Shown: positions 39,505 through 47,890, numbered from the stretch's first letter. The stretch is 64,000 bases of DNA from Alcanivorax sp. DG881 (GCF_000155615.1 NZ_DS989915.1:575135-639134); one strand, 5' to 3'. Made by a program: numbers and translations. The notes: generated from the letters alone by a model not told the origin.

Positions 39505-39879
39505 ATGAGCGCGGTTACGGTAACGCAGGAGGGCCCCTTCGCCCTGGTCGAGCTAAAGAAAGGCACCCAGGTGGACATGCGCGTTCAATTGTCCATTTAC
39601 CGGCAACGGCTGCGCCTGTTCAATCAGCACCAGCAGCGTAAACAGCTCACCATTTACGTCGGCCATATCAAAGGGCTGGATTACACCGCCGCCCGCTACT
39701 CCTGTGGCGAGGATTTTGCGCAAATTACCGAAGCCAAGGCGATGGTGCTGGAAAGCGTACTCAACCGGACCTATGCCAATATGATGCTGAAGCTTAACAA
39801 ACCGGCCTTTCCCGTTTACATTTGTGGCAGCATCAGCCAGGCCAAGGAGTGCCTTCTCAAACATCACCCACAGGAGTGA
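39505..39879 (+). CDS. hypothetical protein, 124 residues
   Basis: I do not recognise a family. The protein appears soluble, with a beta-rich first half (VTVTQEGPFALVELKKGTQVDMRV), a basic central segment (RQRLRLFNQHQQRKQ) and an alternating C-terminal region. Two cysteines occur (about C72 and C107). The ATG follows AAGGA by 5 bases. Its stop overlaps the next gene's likely GTG start, so the two are probably translationally coupled with the EVE-domain protein. Confidence 0.72.
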   Translation: MSAVTVTQEGPFALVELKKGTQVDMRVQLSIYRQRLRLFNQHQQRKQLTIYVGHIKGLDYTAARYSCGEDFAQITEAKAMVLESVLNRTYANMMLKLNKPAFPVYICGSISQAKECLLKHHPQE

Positions 39880-40355
39880 GCACTATCTGGTTATTAAAAA
39901 CGGAACCGGATGCCTTCAGCATCGATGATCTGCGCAACTGCAAGAACGCCACCAGCGGCTGGGATGGCGTGCGCAATTATCAAGCACGCAACCGTCTTCG
40001 CGATGAAATGAAAGCCGGCGATACCGTGCTGATTTATCATTCCAGCTGCGCGGTCCCCGCCATTGTTGGCGAAGCCCGCGTCACCAGCGACCCCTACCCC
40101 GATCCGACCCAGTTTGATCCTGCTGCGGATGGCTATGACCCACGCAGCACCCGCGAAATGCCCCGCTGGTATCAGGCCGATATACAGTTTGCCTGCCACT
40201 ACCCGCAGCCCTTGACGCTGAAGCAGATCAAGCACCACCCCGAATTTGCCGACATGGAGCTTGTGGTGCGGCCTCGCCTGTCGGTACAGAAAGTGTCCGA
40301 GCGGCAGCTTCAACTCATCCGGCAGATGGGTCAGCCCGTGGATGCCACCGCATAG
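39876..40355 (+). CDS. EVE (PUA-like) domain-containing protein
   Basis: The 159-residue product is a full-length EVE domain, the PUA-like fold thought to bind modified bases or RNA. It shows the N-terminal IWLLKTEPDAFSIDDL, GWDGVRNYQARNRLRD, the MKAGDTVLIYHSS strand and the FADMELVVRPRLSVQ C-terminus. The start is unusual: GTG at 39876 overlaps the preceding stop, but the AGGAG there sits on top of the codon. Re-initiation after the upstream gene, or a non-canonical AUC at 39885, would fit the spacing better. Function is inferred from the fold only. Confidence 0.87.
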   Translation: MSTIWLLKTEPDAFSIDDLRNCKNATSGWDGVRNYQARNRLRDEMKAGDTVLIYHSSCAVPAIVGEARVTSDPYPDPTQFDPAADGYDPRSTREMPRWYQADIQFACHYPQPLTLKQIKHHPEFADMELVVRPRLSVQKVSERQLQLIRQMGQPVDATA

Positions 40356-40451
40356 GGCGCGTTGCGCACCACAAAAACTCTCAGCACCACAACAGGGCAT
40401 TCATTAAGACAAAAGAACTACAAACCCCCTGATTCCGTCGGCTTTACGCGC

Positions 40452-40468
40452 TGGCACAGCGGTTGCAA
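40452..40468 (+). promoter_or_regulatory. sigma-54 (RpoN) promoter of the ammonium transporter gene
   Basis: TGGCACAGCGGTTGCAA matches the -24/-12 consensus: invariant GG at 40453-40454 and GC at 40465-40466 separated by exactly 10 bases. Transcription would start near 40478. Two GCACCA half-sites lie upstream, near 40366 and 40385, as possible but weak NtrC contacts. This predicts nitrogen-limited expression of the transporter. Confidence 0.85.
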
Positions 40469-40506
40469 TCCCTTCTCACAACCAATGACGAATGGGATTC
40501 ACCGCT

Positions 40507-41817
40507 ATGCTGTTGCGACGCTATCACTGGCTTTCTCTGCTGATTCTTCCCGAGTTCGCCAACGCCGATACCCTGACTGCCACCGATACCGTCTGGATTG
40601 CCATCGCTGCGGCGCTGGTGTTCTTCATGCAGGCGGGTTTTGCACTGCTTGAGAGCGGGCTGAGCCGGGCAAAAAACTCACTGAACGTGGTCATGAAGAA
40701 CTACATGGACCTGTGTGTTGGCACTCTGGTGTTCTGGGCCGTGGGCTTCGGGCTGATGTTCGGCACCAGCAGCAATGGCTGGTTCGGGCAGGATCAGTTC
40801 ATGCTCAACCAGGCTGACGCCAGCACCTGGGCCATGCTCCTGTTCCAGATCATGTTCGCCGCTACCGCCGCCACCATCGCCTCCGGGGCCATGGCGGAAC
40901 GCACCCGCTACGTGGGTTATTTGTGCGGTGCAGTGGTGATTACCGGCCTTATCTACCCGCTGTTCGGCAACTGGGCCTGGAACAGCAATGGCTGGCTCGC
41001 CCAGATGGGCTTTATTGATTTCGCCGGCTCCACGGTGGTCCACAGTATCGGCGGTTGGTGCGCACTGGCCGGTATTATGGTGGTAGGCCCGCGACTCGGC
41101 CGTTTCGACAGCCAGGGCAAACCACGCACCATTCCCGGCCATAACCTTTCCTATGTGGCATTGGGCGGCTTCATACTCTGGTTCGGCTGGTTTGGCTTCA
41201 ACGGGGGCTCCACCCTCTCTGCCAGCGTGGATATCGCCAAGGTGAATCTGAATACCCAGCTGGCCGCCGCAGCCGGTGCCGTGGGCAGCGTTATCTACCG
41301 GATGGTAAGTCGCCGCCCGGTATTACTGACAGAAACCGTGAATGGCAGCCTGGCGGGGCTGGTGGCGGTGACCGCTGGCTGTGCCGTCATGGCACCCGGC
41401 TTTGCCGTCATCACCGGCTTGGTGGCCGGCGCGCTGGCGGCTTTCGGCGCCCGCATTCTGCTCGCCTTCCGCCTGGATGACGTGGTCGGCGCCGTCCCTG
41501 TGCATGCCTTCGCCGGTGCCTGGGGCACCCTGGCTGCCGGGCTGTTCTACGACGGCGACCTGTTTAACGGGCAGCGCGTGATGGTTCAACTGCTGGGAGT
41601 AATCGTGGCATTCGGCTGGGCATTCTTCACCGCGCTGATCATGTACATGCTGGTATCCATTCTGGCAGGCCTGCGGGCACCGGCTCTGCACGAACAACGG
41701 GGTCTGGACCTCAGCGAGCACGCCGAAACCGGCTACCCGGAATTCCCCCAGAACACGCTCTACAACCGTGACACCTACAACGCAGACAAGGCCCGCGGGC
41801 AGGAGCTGCGTCCATGA
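40507..41817 (+). CDS. amt: Amt-family ammonium transporter
   Basis: The 436-residue transporter has a cleavable-looking N-terminal signal segment followed by eleven membrane helices. Key conduction residues are present: D171 and H179 (DFAGSTVVHSIGG, spaced as AmtB D160/H168) and the second pore His H333 (VPVHAFAGAWG). The C-terminal cytoplasmic tail is about 30 residues. I prefer ATG 40507 over the in-frame ATG 40492 because GGGA lies at a proper distance and the sigma-54 start point is near 40478. No glnK is adjacent. Its stop overlaps the next gene's start (ATGA). Confidence 0.96.
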   Translation: MLLRRYHWLSLLILPEFANADTLTATDTVWIAIAAALVFFMQAGFALLESGLSRAKNSLNVVMKNYMDLCVGTLVFWAVGFGLMFGTSSNGWFGQDQFMLNQADASTWAMLLFQIMFAATAATIASGAMAERTRYVGYLCGAVVITGLIYPLFGNWAWNSNGWLAQMGFIDFAGSTVVHSIGGWCALAGIMVVGPRLGRFDSQGKPRTIPGHNLSYVALGGFILWFGWFGFNGGSTLSASVDIAKVNLNTQLAAAAGAVGSVIYRMVSRRPVLLTETVNGSLAGLVAVTAGCAVMAPGFAVITGLVAGALAAFGARILLAFRLDDVVGAVPVHAFAGAWGTLAAGLFYDGDLFNGQRVMVQLLGVIVAFGWAFFTALIMYMLVSILAGLRAPALHEQRGLDLSEHAETGYPEFPQNTLYNRDTYNADKARGQELRP

Positions 41818-42320
41818 GCCCAGCGCCCATCAACCAAAGCGTCCAGCGTCGGCGACGCGCTATCGTCACCGGCCTGGCGCCCTACATGAATGAGCCGGTA
41901 CTGCTGGAGGCGATCAGCCACTGGCAGCTGCATTACGCGGAACGACCGAGCTTTTCCCTGCAAGGCTTTGTCAGCGACCTATGCCGCCTGTTCGACCTGG
42001 GCGAGCGGCGCCACCATATTCACATGAGTTTGGTGCAAGCGATGACGCTGTCCGACAGCGAACTTGCCGCCGATCCATTGGCCAACAGCAACGACAGCCA
42101 CACCGAAGCGCACCCGTGCACCCATGCGTTTCAGTGCCTGCTCCAGGCCCTGTGGCAGAGGCTTGGCAAACGGGCAGCCACCCAGTTACAGCTGGATCTG
42201 GGGGCACAACTGCGCCAGCGCAGTGTTAGCACCGAAACCCGACTGACCATGGAATACTGGCTGCAATCACGGGACAAATCACTAAGCCCCTGCCCCTGGC
42301 CAGCTTGCGTGACCAACTGA
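41814..42320 (+). CDS. hypothetical protein overlapping amt, with a probably frameshifted 3' end
   Basis: I do not recognise this 168-residue product. It is alpha-helical in appearance and starts 4 bases inside the amt stop (ATGA), implying coupling to the transporter. After about residue 152, coding-like sequence continues in other frames: LPLASLRDQLN (frame +2), then YVLLCEQLGPVEADQQLKA (frame +1), then QATLARLDDKEALQTL to a stop at 42444 (frame +2). That looks like an intact C-terminal region broken by about three small indels, so the gene may be decaying or the sequence may contain errors. Confidence 0.55.
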   Translation: MSPAPINQSVQRRRRAIVTGLAPYMNEPVLLEAISHWQLHYAERPSFSLQGFVSDLCRLFDLGERRHHIHMSLVQAMTLSDSELAADPLANSNDSHTEAHPCTHAFQCLLQALWQRLGKRAATQLQLDLGAQLRQRSVSTETRLTMEYWLQSRDKSLSPCPWPACVTN

Positions 42321-42542
42321 ACCGCACTATGTGCTGTTATGCGAACAGCTGGGGCCTGTCGAGGCAGACCAGCAACTCAAGGCCCGCTTACCAGGCAACA
42401 CTGGCCCGGCTGGATGACAAGGAGGCCCTGCAAACCTTGATGTAGTTCTGCCCCGCTGTGCACAGAGACAGGATCAGGTACTCTCAGGAATGGAATAAGT
42501 AAAGGCACGGGTGGCCATTGATGGCCACCAGGGGGGGAGATA

Positions 42543-43877
42543 GTGAAATTACACCACCAGATATTCATTGCCATGTTGGCCGGCGCACTGGCAGGCAGTT
42601 TCACCGCCGAATCCAGCACGCTGTTCGGGCTACCTGTGCTCAGTGGTTACGATCTGGTGGGAACCCTGTTTATCAATGCCCTGAAAATGGTCGTCATCCC
42701 GCTGATTGTGACGGCCATTATCAACGGCATGGTGGGCGTCGGCGATGGGCAGAATCTGGGGCGGATGGGCCTGAAAACCGTGGCCCTGTACATGACCACC
42801 ACCCTGGTAGCCGTGCTGATCGGCCTCACCGTGGTCAACCTGTTCAGCCCCGGCATTATCAATGATCAGCCCGCCCGGGAGTTACTCGGCCTGGCCACGG
42901 AAACCGAGGATGCGCTGGCTAAAATCGAAGGCCGTGGGGCCGGCGATTTCACCGATATCCTCCGCCAGATGCTGCCGCCCAATTTGATAGCGGCGGCAGC
43001 CAACGGCCAAATGCTGGGGCTGATCGTCTTTTCGCTACTGTTCGGGTTTTTCCTGCGTACCGAGCGCTCGCCCTCCGGCCAGAGCCTGCGCAACATTATC
43101 GACGGCATCTACCAGGTAGTGATGAAAATCACCATGCTGGTGATCCGCTTCACCCCGCTGGGCGTATTTGCCCTGATCGCGGCCACGGTAACCCGCACCG
43201 GCATGGATGCCATCGAGCCACTCGCCTGGTTCTTCCTCACCGTACTGGTAGCGCTGGGCCTGCATGCTTTTGTTTTCATGCCGATCCTGATTGCCCTGGC
43301 AACCAAGCGCTCACCGCTTCGCCATATCCAAGCCATGATACCCGCGCTGCTCACCGCGTTTTCTTCCGCCAGTTCGGCCGCAACGCTGCCTCTGACCATG
43401 GAATGTGTGCAGAAACGCTCCGGGGTATCGACGCGCACCAGTAGCTTCGTGCTGCCATTGGGCGCCACCGTCAACATGGACGGGACCGCCCTGTATGAGT
43501 GTGTAGCAGCCATGTTCATTGCTCAGGCCTACGGCCTGGACCTGTCGCTGACCACCCAGTTCATGATCGTGATCACCGCCCTGCTCACCTCCATCGGCGT
43601 GGCCAGCATTCCCGCTGCGTCGCTGGTGGCGATTACGGTGATTCTTGGCGCCATCGGCCTGCCGGCAGAAGCCATCGGGCTGATTCTGGTCACCGACCGC
43701 GTGCTGGATATGTGCCGCACTGCAGTCAACGTCTGGGGCGACAGCGTGGTTACCGTGGTGTTGGCACGGAGTGAGGGGGAAGAACAGGTGTTGTCGCTAC
43801 CGGTCTCCGAGATGGAAACGGTAACGACAACAGCCGGACATGCGGACCGAGATGCAACAGCCAGTGAACAGTCTTAG
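42543..43877 (+). CDS. dicarboxylate/amino acid:cation symporter (DAACS family)
   Basis: The 444-residue transporter has the hallmark serine-rich hairpin FSSASSAATLPLTMEC and the GATVNMDGTALYE motif (about 300-315), both lining the substrate site of GltP/DctA-type sodium or proton symporters, with eight core membrane helices. It starts at GTG preceded by GGGGGAG. DctA-like C4-dicarboxylate and glutamate/aspartate transport cannot be separated from these motifs. Its end overlaps the convergent small membrane gene by four bases. Confidence 0.9.
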   Translation: MKLHHQIFIAMLAGALAGSFTAESSTLFGLPVLSGYDLVGTLFINALKMVVIPLIVTAIINGMVGVGDGQNLGRMGLKTVALYMTTTLVAVLIGLTVVNLFSPGIINDQPARELLGLATETEDALAKIEGRGAGDFTDILRQMLPPNLIAAAANGQMLGLIVFSLLFGFFLRTERSPSGQSLRNIIDGIYQVVMKITMLVIRFTPLGVFALIAATVTRTGMDAIEPLAWFFLTVLVALGLHAFVFMPILIALATKRSPLRHIQAMIPALLTAFSSASSAATLPLTMECVQKRSGVSTRTSSFVLPLGATVNMDGTALYECVAAMFIAQAYGLDLSLTTQFMIVITALLTSIGVASIPAASLVAITVILGAIGLPAEAIGLILVTDRVLDMCRTAVNVWGDSVVTVVLARSEGEEQVLSLPVSEMETVTTTAGHADRDATASEQS

Positions 43878-44083
43878 AATGCGTGTGCAGACCCGCTATT
43901 ATCCCAGTCGCGCTTGATGGCAACAGCAGCACTGCCAATAACAGGTACCATGCAGGCAAACGCCAGCATTGCGGAAAACAGGTTTTCACCGTTGTTTTCA
44001 AGGCCTGCCACGAGAAAAACCGTTACGGCAACCGCAATCATCAGGGCCAGGGTATCTTTGAACAAACGTGAGAATAAAGTCAT
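43874..44083 (-). CDS. small two-helix membrane protein
   Basis: The 69-residue product (ATG at 44083, GGGAG 8 bases upstream) has two hydrophobic helices (about 10-28 and 36-54) joined by LENNGENLF, and a basic then acidic tail (AIKRDWDNSG). No family recognised. It is divergent from the SDR gene, with a symmetric operator-like sequence between. A longer in-frame start at 44140 would run through that operator and is rejected. Confidence 0.72.
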   Translation of the reverse strand: MTLFSRLFKDTLALMIAVAVTVFLVAGLENNGENLFSAMLAFACMVPVIGSAAVAIKRDWDNSGSAHAF

Positions 44084-44108
44084 AACAATTGCTCCCTTTA
44101 ATGCTTTA

Positions 44109-44157
44109 TGTGAACACATGTTAACTTTATAATTCTCCAAGTCAACACCTGTTCACA
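44109..44157. promoter_or_regulatory. symmetric double operator between the small membrane gene and the SDR gene
   Basis: Arms TGTGAACACATGTTAACTT (44109-44127) and its inverted partner (44139-44157) match at 16 of 19 positions, around an 11-base spacer that begins with TATAAT. Each arm also has internal dyad symmetry, GT-AACA-N2-TGTT-AC. A minus-strand promoter TTGACT-N17-TAACAT fits within it. A TetR/GntR-like dimer pair could bind here. Confidence 0.55.
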
Positions 44158-44195
44158 ACATTATTTTTGCTTTGCTTCTCGCATATGGAGACACG

Positions 44196-45014
44196 TTGAA
44201 ACAATCGCCCACCCTCCTTATCACCCGCGGCTGCAGCCCACTCGGCCAGGCCCTGGCCCGGGCGGCCGCCGGCCACTACCGGGTTGCCATCGCCAGTGAC
44301 GACACACGCACCGGCAGTGCGCTGTGCCGCAGCCTGCATGAAGGCGGCCATGAAGCCCTCTTCATCGAAACAACCACGGGGAATGCTCAGGATATTCAAC
44401 GGGGTATAAATCGGGTTCTGCGCCGCTGGCAGCAGCTGGACGTAATCATTAACCTGCCTGGAAACCTGCTGGTAGGGCCTTTTGAAGCCATCCAGGAACA
44501 GCAGTGGCAAGCGCTGGCCAGCGAGCAGAAAATGCACGTCGTGCACAACTGCCAAAGCGCCCTGACGGCCATGAAGAAACAGGGAAACGGGAGAATTATT
44601 AATGTGGTGCCCGATTGCGGTTTACTGGCCGGGCCACTGACATCAGCAAGCAGCAGCACCTACGCAGGCATTGTCGCCCTCACCGAAAGCCTGAACAGCG
44701 AACTGGCCAACAGCCCGGTCAACGCCACCCTTATTGCACTGCCCCTTTACCGGGAGCTATCTGTACAGCTGGATGCCACGGACCCGCTCAGCCAGGCCCG
44801 CTTTGAACGCAAGATTCGTGACAGCCTGGATACTGCGCTGTCTCTGAGTGCCGATATTATGGCCATGCTGGACAAGCCCGAGAGCGCAACCCTGCATCTT
44901 CCCTCGGCGCCTACCCGAGCGCACTGGCGTCTTAAACGCTGGTTCAGAAAACGCTGGGATAACAAAATGCAGCAACGCGGACAGCGCTATCGCCGCCGGG
45001 AACCCGAGCCATAA
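44196..45014 (+). CDS. SDR-fold protein lacking the canonical catalytic residues
   Basis: The 272-residue protein has a short-chain dehydrogenase fold: a degenerate dinucleotide loop (TRGCSPLGQALA, 10-21), a NNAG-like block replaced by NLPGN, and the GLLAG...ALTESLNSEL helix. Aligned to active SDRs, the catalytic YxxxK becomes S152xxxY156 and the catalytic Ser region reads VVPDCG, so all three catalytic residues appear lost. A basic C-terminal tail (RWFRKRW, RGQRYRRRE) follows. The TTG start at 44196 is supported by GGAG 5 bases upstream. Possibly a binding or structural protein rather than an enzyme. Confidence 0.75.
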   Translation: MKQSPTLLITRGCSPLGQALARAAAGHYRVAIASDDTRTGSALCRSLHEGGHEALFIETTTGNAQDIQRGINRVLRRWQQLDVIINLPGNLLVGPFEAIQEQQWQALASEQKMHVVHNCQSALTAMKKQGNGRIINVVPDCGLLAGPLTSASSSTYAGIVALTESLNSELANSPVNATLIALPLYRELSVQLDATDPLSQARFERKIRDSLDTALSLSADIMAMLDKPESATLHLPSAPTRAHWRLKRWFRKRWDNKMQQRGQRYRRREPEP

Positions 45015-45067
45015 ACCGGACCAGGCGCAGGCTGCTCACAAAAGCCTTGGCACCACGATAACAGGCC

Positions 45068-45574
45068 CTAGGCAAAGGTTTCCACGTAGCGCAGCGTATG
45101 CCGGTAATCCCCCGCCAGCGCATCGTCAATTTTCGGTGCGACCAGCGATACCAGTTTTTTACCCACCAGCGGCACCGAACTGCTTATTTCCACTTCGGTG
45201 TGCTGAACCGCTTCCTTGTCATCCCCGGTGAGTACCATGACACCACTGATTTTCATGGGGACGTTGCCCAATTCAAACCGGTACTCGGCCTGATAGCGAC
45301 CAGCCTGTGTGGTGGGAGTCCAGAGAAACTCTGTCAGCAAATCCGCGCTTTCCGGCAAGAAACGGCGTGCCATGGACGGCACCTTGTCTGTGCGTATTTC
45401 GATGGGCTGGATCAGCTGAATCAGCTTTCCCCGCGGGGTATCCTCAAAGGCCCCAAAACGGTAATTGTCCACCTTGCCCCACTCGTAGCGGGTCTCATAA
45501 AACGCTTTGCTCGTCAGGATTTCGTAAAGCCGGTCCACACCGATGGGGTACTGGCGGTCAACCATCACTTTCAT
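45068..45574 (-). CDS. DUF2505 family protein (START/SRPBCC-like)
   Basis: The 168-residue product resembles DUF2505 proteins, which have a START/SRPBCC-like helix-grip fold able to hold hydrophobic ligands. It starts MKVMVDRQYPIGVDRLYEILTSKAFYETRY, with alternating strands in the middle and a long C-terminal helix (about 138-165), as expected. The start overlaps the stop of the REC-GGDEF gene by four bases, so it is the last gene of a three-gene coupled operon with that gene and a hydrolase. Confidence 0.78.
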   Translation of the reverse strand: MKVMVDRQYPIGVDRLYEILTSKAFYETRYEWGKVDNYRFGAFEDTPRGKLIQLIQPIEIRTDKVPSMARRFLPESADLLTEFLWTPTTQAGRYQAEYRFELGNVPMKISGVMVLTGDDKEAVQHTEVEISSSVPLVGKKLVSLVAPKIDDALAGDYRHTLRYVETFA

Positions 45575-46659
45575 ACTGTCTCCTGCCCTGAGGCCACCCG
45601 CTTCATCAACTGTAACAGCGGTGCCAGCTGGCGCTTCAAATCCGGCAAGGCACTGACAACGGGACGGGATTTCCCCGCTCGCAACAGCGCCAATGCCTGT
45701 TCAATCGTTAATATGGGGGCCGCGTCATCCACCGACAAGGTGGTGTCAGCATCATCACTGAGTACCGCACCCGGCCCCAGGGTACGGGCCTGTTTCAACT
45801 GTTCATCCAGCGTCAGTTGTACCTGACGCGGCGTCAATCCCGCATGAGCGGCCGGGGTCTGGATAATCACGGTCAGAGGCAAACGCTGCACCTTGCCACG
45901 GAACTGGAAGGCCAGCTTTTCGCTGACTTTCAATGCCCGTTCCACAAACCGTTTGGCGCCCGCCGGGCCGGCACTGGGTAGCAACACAGTAAATTGCGCC
46001 ACGCTGCTGCGTGCCAGGGAGTCCTCCTTGCGGATCACCCCACGCAGTGATTGCGCAAGCTTCAACAGCACCATATCCGTTCGCTTTTTACCAAGCTGTA
46101 CGAAAAGTTGATTGAATTGGTAAATCTCCAGTTGCACGACGGATAGCTTGTACTGCTGACGCGCGGCCAATGCCAGCTCCTGGCGCAAGCGGTGCTCCAG
46201 GTAACGGCGGTTGCCAAGCCGGGTCAGCGGGTCAATCATTGCCTGCTTGGCCAGTTCCTTGCGCTCGTTCTGGTAATTGGCATGGGCTCTGGCCCGGGCC
46301 AGCAAATCCGTGGAATTAAACGGCTTGCTGATAAAATCCGTTCCCCCCAGGCGCAGTGCTTCAGCGCGGGCCTCTTCATCATTTTCCGCACCGGTGACAA
46401 TGATTACCGGCAAGCCAGCGATACCTTCATCTTCGCTGGTGCGAATTTTTTTCAGTAATGCAAAGCCATCCATCTCCGGCATGGCCAGGTCAGAGAACAC
46501 CACACTGATGGACGGGTTGTTGGTAATCATGGTCCAGGCCTGGAGACCATTTTCAGCCACCTCGACACGAAACTCGCCACCGAGCATCTTGTCCGCCGCC
46601 AGGCGCATTACCTTGGAGTCATCCACAAACAGCAGTAAGGGTTTAGGCGCCTTATCCAT
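45571..46659 (-). CDS. response regulator with REC domain and degenerate GGDEF domain
   Basis: The 362-residue product (ATG at 46659; the upstream in-frame extension lies within the hydrolase gene) has a complete receiver domain: D13/D14, phospho-acceptor D57 (FSDLAMPEMDGF), T89 and K112. The second domain keeps the diguanylate-cyclase start DPLTRLGNRRYLEHRL, but the GGDEF loop reads R-SSVAQF, so metal and substrate residues are absent and cyclase activity is unlikely. A C-terminal segment of about 70 residues follows. It may be a c-di-GMP/GTP-independent or binding-only output. It overlaps both neighbours in the operon. Confidence 0.88.
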   Translation of the reverse strand: MDKAPKPLLLFVDDSKVMRLAADKMLGGEFRVEVAENGLQAWTMITNNPSISVVFSDLAMPEMDGFALLKKIRTSEDEGIAGLPVIIVTGAENDEEARAEALRLGGTDFISKPFNSTDLLARARAHANYQNERKELAKQAMIDPLTRLGNRRYLEHRLRQELALAARQQYKLSVVQLEIYQFNQLFVQLGKKRTDMVLLKLAQSLRGVIRKEDSLARSSVAQFTVLLPSAGPAGAKRFVERALKVSEKLAFQFRGKVQRLPLTVIIQTPAAHAGLTPRQVQLTLDEQLKQARTLGPGAVLSDDADTTLSVDDAAPILTIEQALALLRAGKSRPVVSALPDLKRQLAPLLQLMKRVASGQETV

Positions 46660-47605
46660 GATTGCCGGTTTCCTTTTCCAAAAGCGCCAGCGCACCCTGC
46701 GGCCCGGGCTCACGCCCGCGCACATAACCATAAAGCCGTGACCGGCGCTGACAAAAGTCCCCCCGCACAATAGCAGGCAAATAGTGTTCGTTGAGAAGAT
46801 GTCCAGGCCGGGCTGCCATGCAGTAAACCGTACCTGCGGTGCTATCAAGATGGGAAAGGATGCCCAACTGGGCGAGGTAATCGCGTCCGTTGGCAAAGTG
46901 CTCCACATACGGCACCGGGTGCCCCGCTGCCAAAGTCAGTTGCGGATCGATATCCAGGCTGTCAGCCACGCCGCCGATGCAATACAGCTCCAGCTTCTTG
47001 ACCAGAAGGCGGGTACTGGGATGGCGCAACAGTTTGCGAACGATGTAGCTGGCAACAATGGAACCTTGAGAGTGGCACACCAGCACAACGCGATCATTGT
47101 TTTCCAGTGCATCCACCAGAATGTGCATTGCCGGCCGTGACAGCTTGCCATCCTTGCGCAGTGTTCTGGCGGTAATCGATTCAGCTACATCACGCAACAA
47201 CCCCCAGGTCGGGGTGTGAATCAAATGCACGGGTCGCCCGAACAAGCGGGCGATTTCCGACGCATTCAGTAACGCCACCGGCCCCGCGGTTCCTATTCCA
47301 TTAATGAAAAACCAGCGACTGCGCGTGTTCTCACGCACCGCACGGGGCGGGTGACACACCAGCGTGCCCTGACTGATGGATTCCCGGGTAGCAGGAACCA
47401 GCAGTTGCAGCAAGGAAAGCAGGGCTTCACCACGACTGGAATAGGACGACCAGGAAAGTTCGGAACGAATACCAGGCTCATCCCCTGCCGGCATGACCAT
47501 GCGGGGAATGTCAGTGAGGTGATTCAGGCTGAGGCGCAGATCCCGACGGATGGCGGAACGGTTATCTATGATGTGGCGTAACCACTGCCGGGGACGGTGC
47601 AACAT
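46652..47605 (-). CDS. alpha/beta-hydrolase-like protein
   Basis: The 317-residue protein is a probable alpha/beta hydrolase: strand-loop FFINGIGTAGP, a nucleophile-elbow-like CHSQG with S179 (VVLVCHSQGSIVASYIVRKL) and a later region with conserved Asp and a His (VPYVEHFANGRDY). The usual first Gly of GxSxG is Cys here. No signal peptide. The stop overlaps the REC-GGDEF start by eight bases, making it the first gene of a hydrolase/response-regulator/DUF2505 operon. Substrate unknown; lipids are one guess given the DUF2505 partner. Confidence 0.72.
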   Translation of the reverse strand: MLHRPRQWLRHIIDNRSAIRRDLRLSLNHLTDIPRMVMPAGDEPGIRSELSWSSYSSRGEALLSLLQLLVPATRESISQGTLVCHPPRAVRENTRSRWFFINGIGTAGPVALLNASEIARLFGRPVHLIHTPTWGLLRDVAESITARTLRKDGKLSRPAMHILVDALENNDRVVLVCHSQGSIVASYIVRKLLRHPSTRLLVKKLELYCIGGVADSLDIDPQLTLAAGHPVPYVEHFANGRDYLAQLGILSHLDSTAGTVYCMAARPGHLLNEHYLPAIVRGDFCQRRSRLYGYVRGREPGPQGALALLEKETGNHG

Positions 47606-47890
47606 CTTCCTGCCCTGCCTTTCTGTTCTGTTTTTCTTATGTACCGAGCGTGTGTGTCTGCGCTCATGTCGGAGAATGCGCCCGGGGAGGCACTAACGCC
47701 GTCGACACACTACAATACGACACAGTACGACGAAATCAGCAGATCAAGAATAGCAGGAAATCAGCAAAGAGAGATCACAGAAGTGCAAAGCCAGGGAAAA
47801 ATCCAGTGAACGGTCAGCGCTTTTGCTTCACCTCACCCTGCGTAACGCTGCCTGCGGCCCGTCGTTTACACAAACCGCAGGCAAAGCCGG

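Noticed and set aside
47606-47890. A gene in the 285-base gap before the MaoC gene
   Set aside because: Only short frames without a ribosome-binding site or recognisable product.
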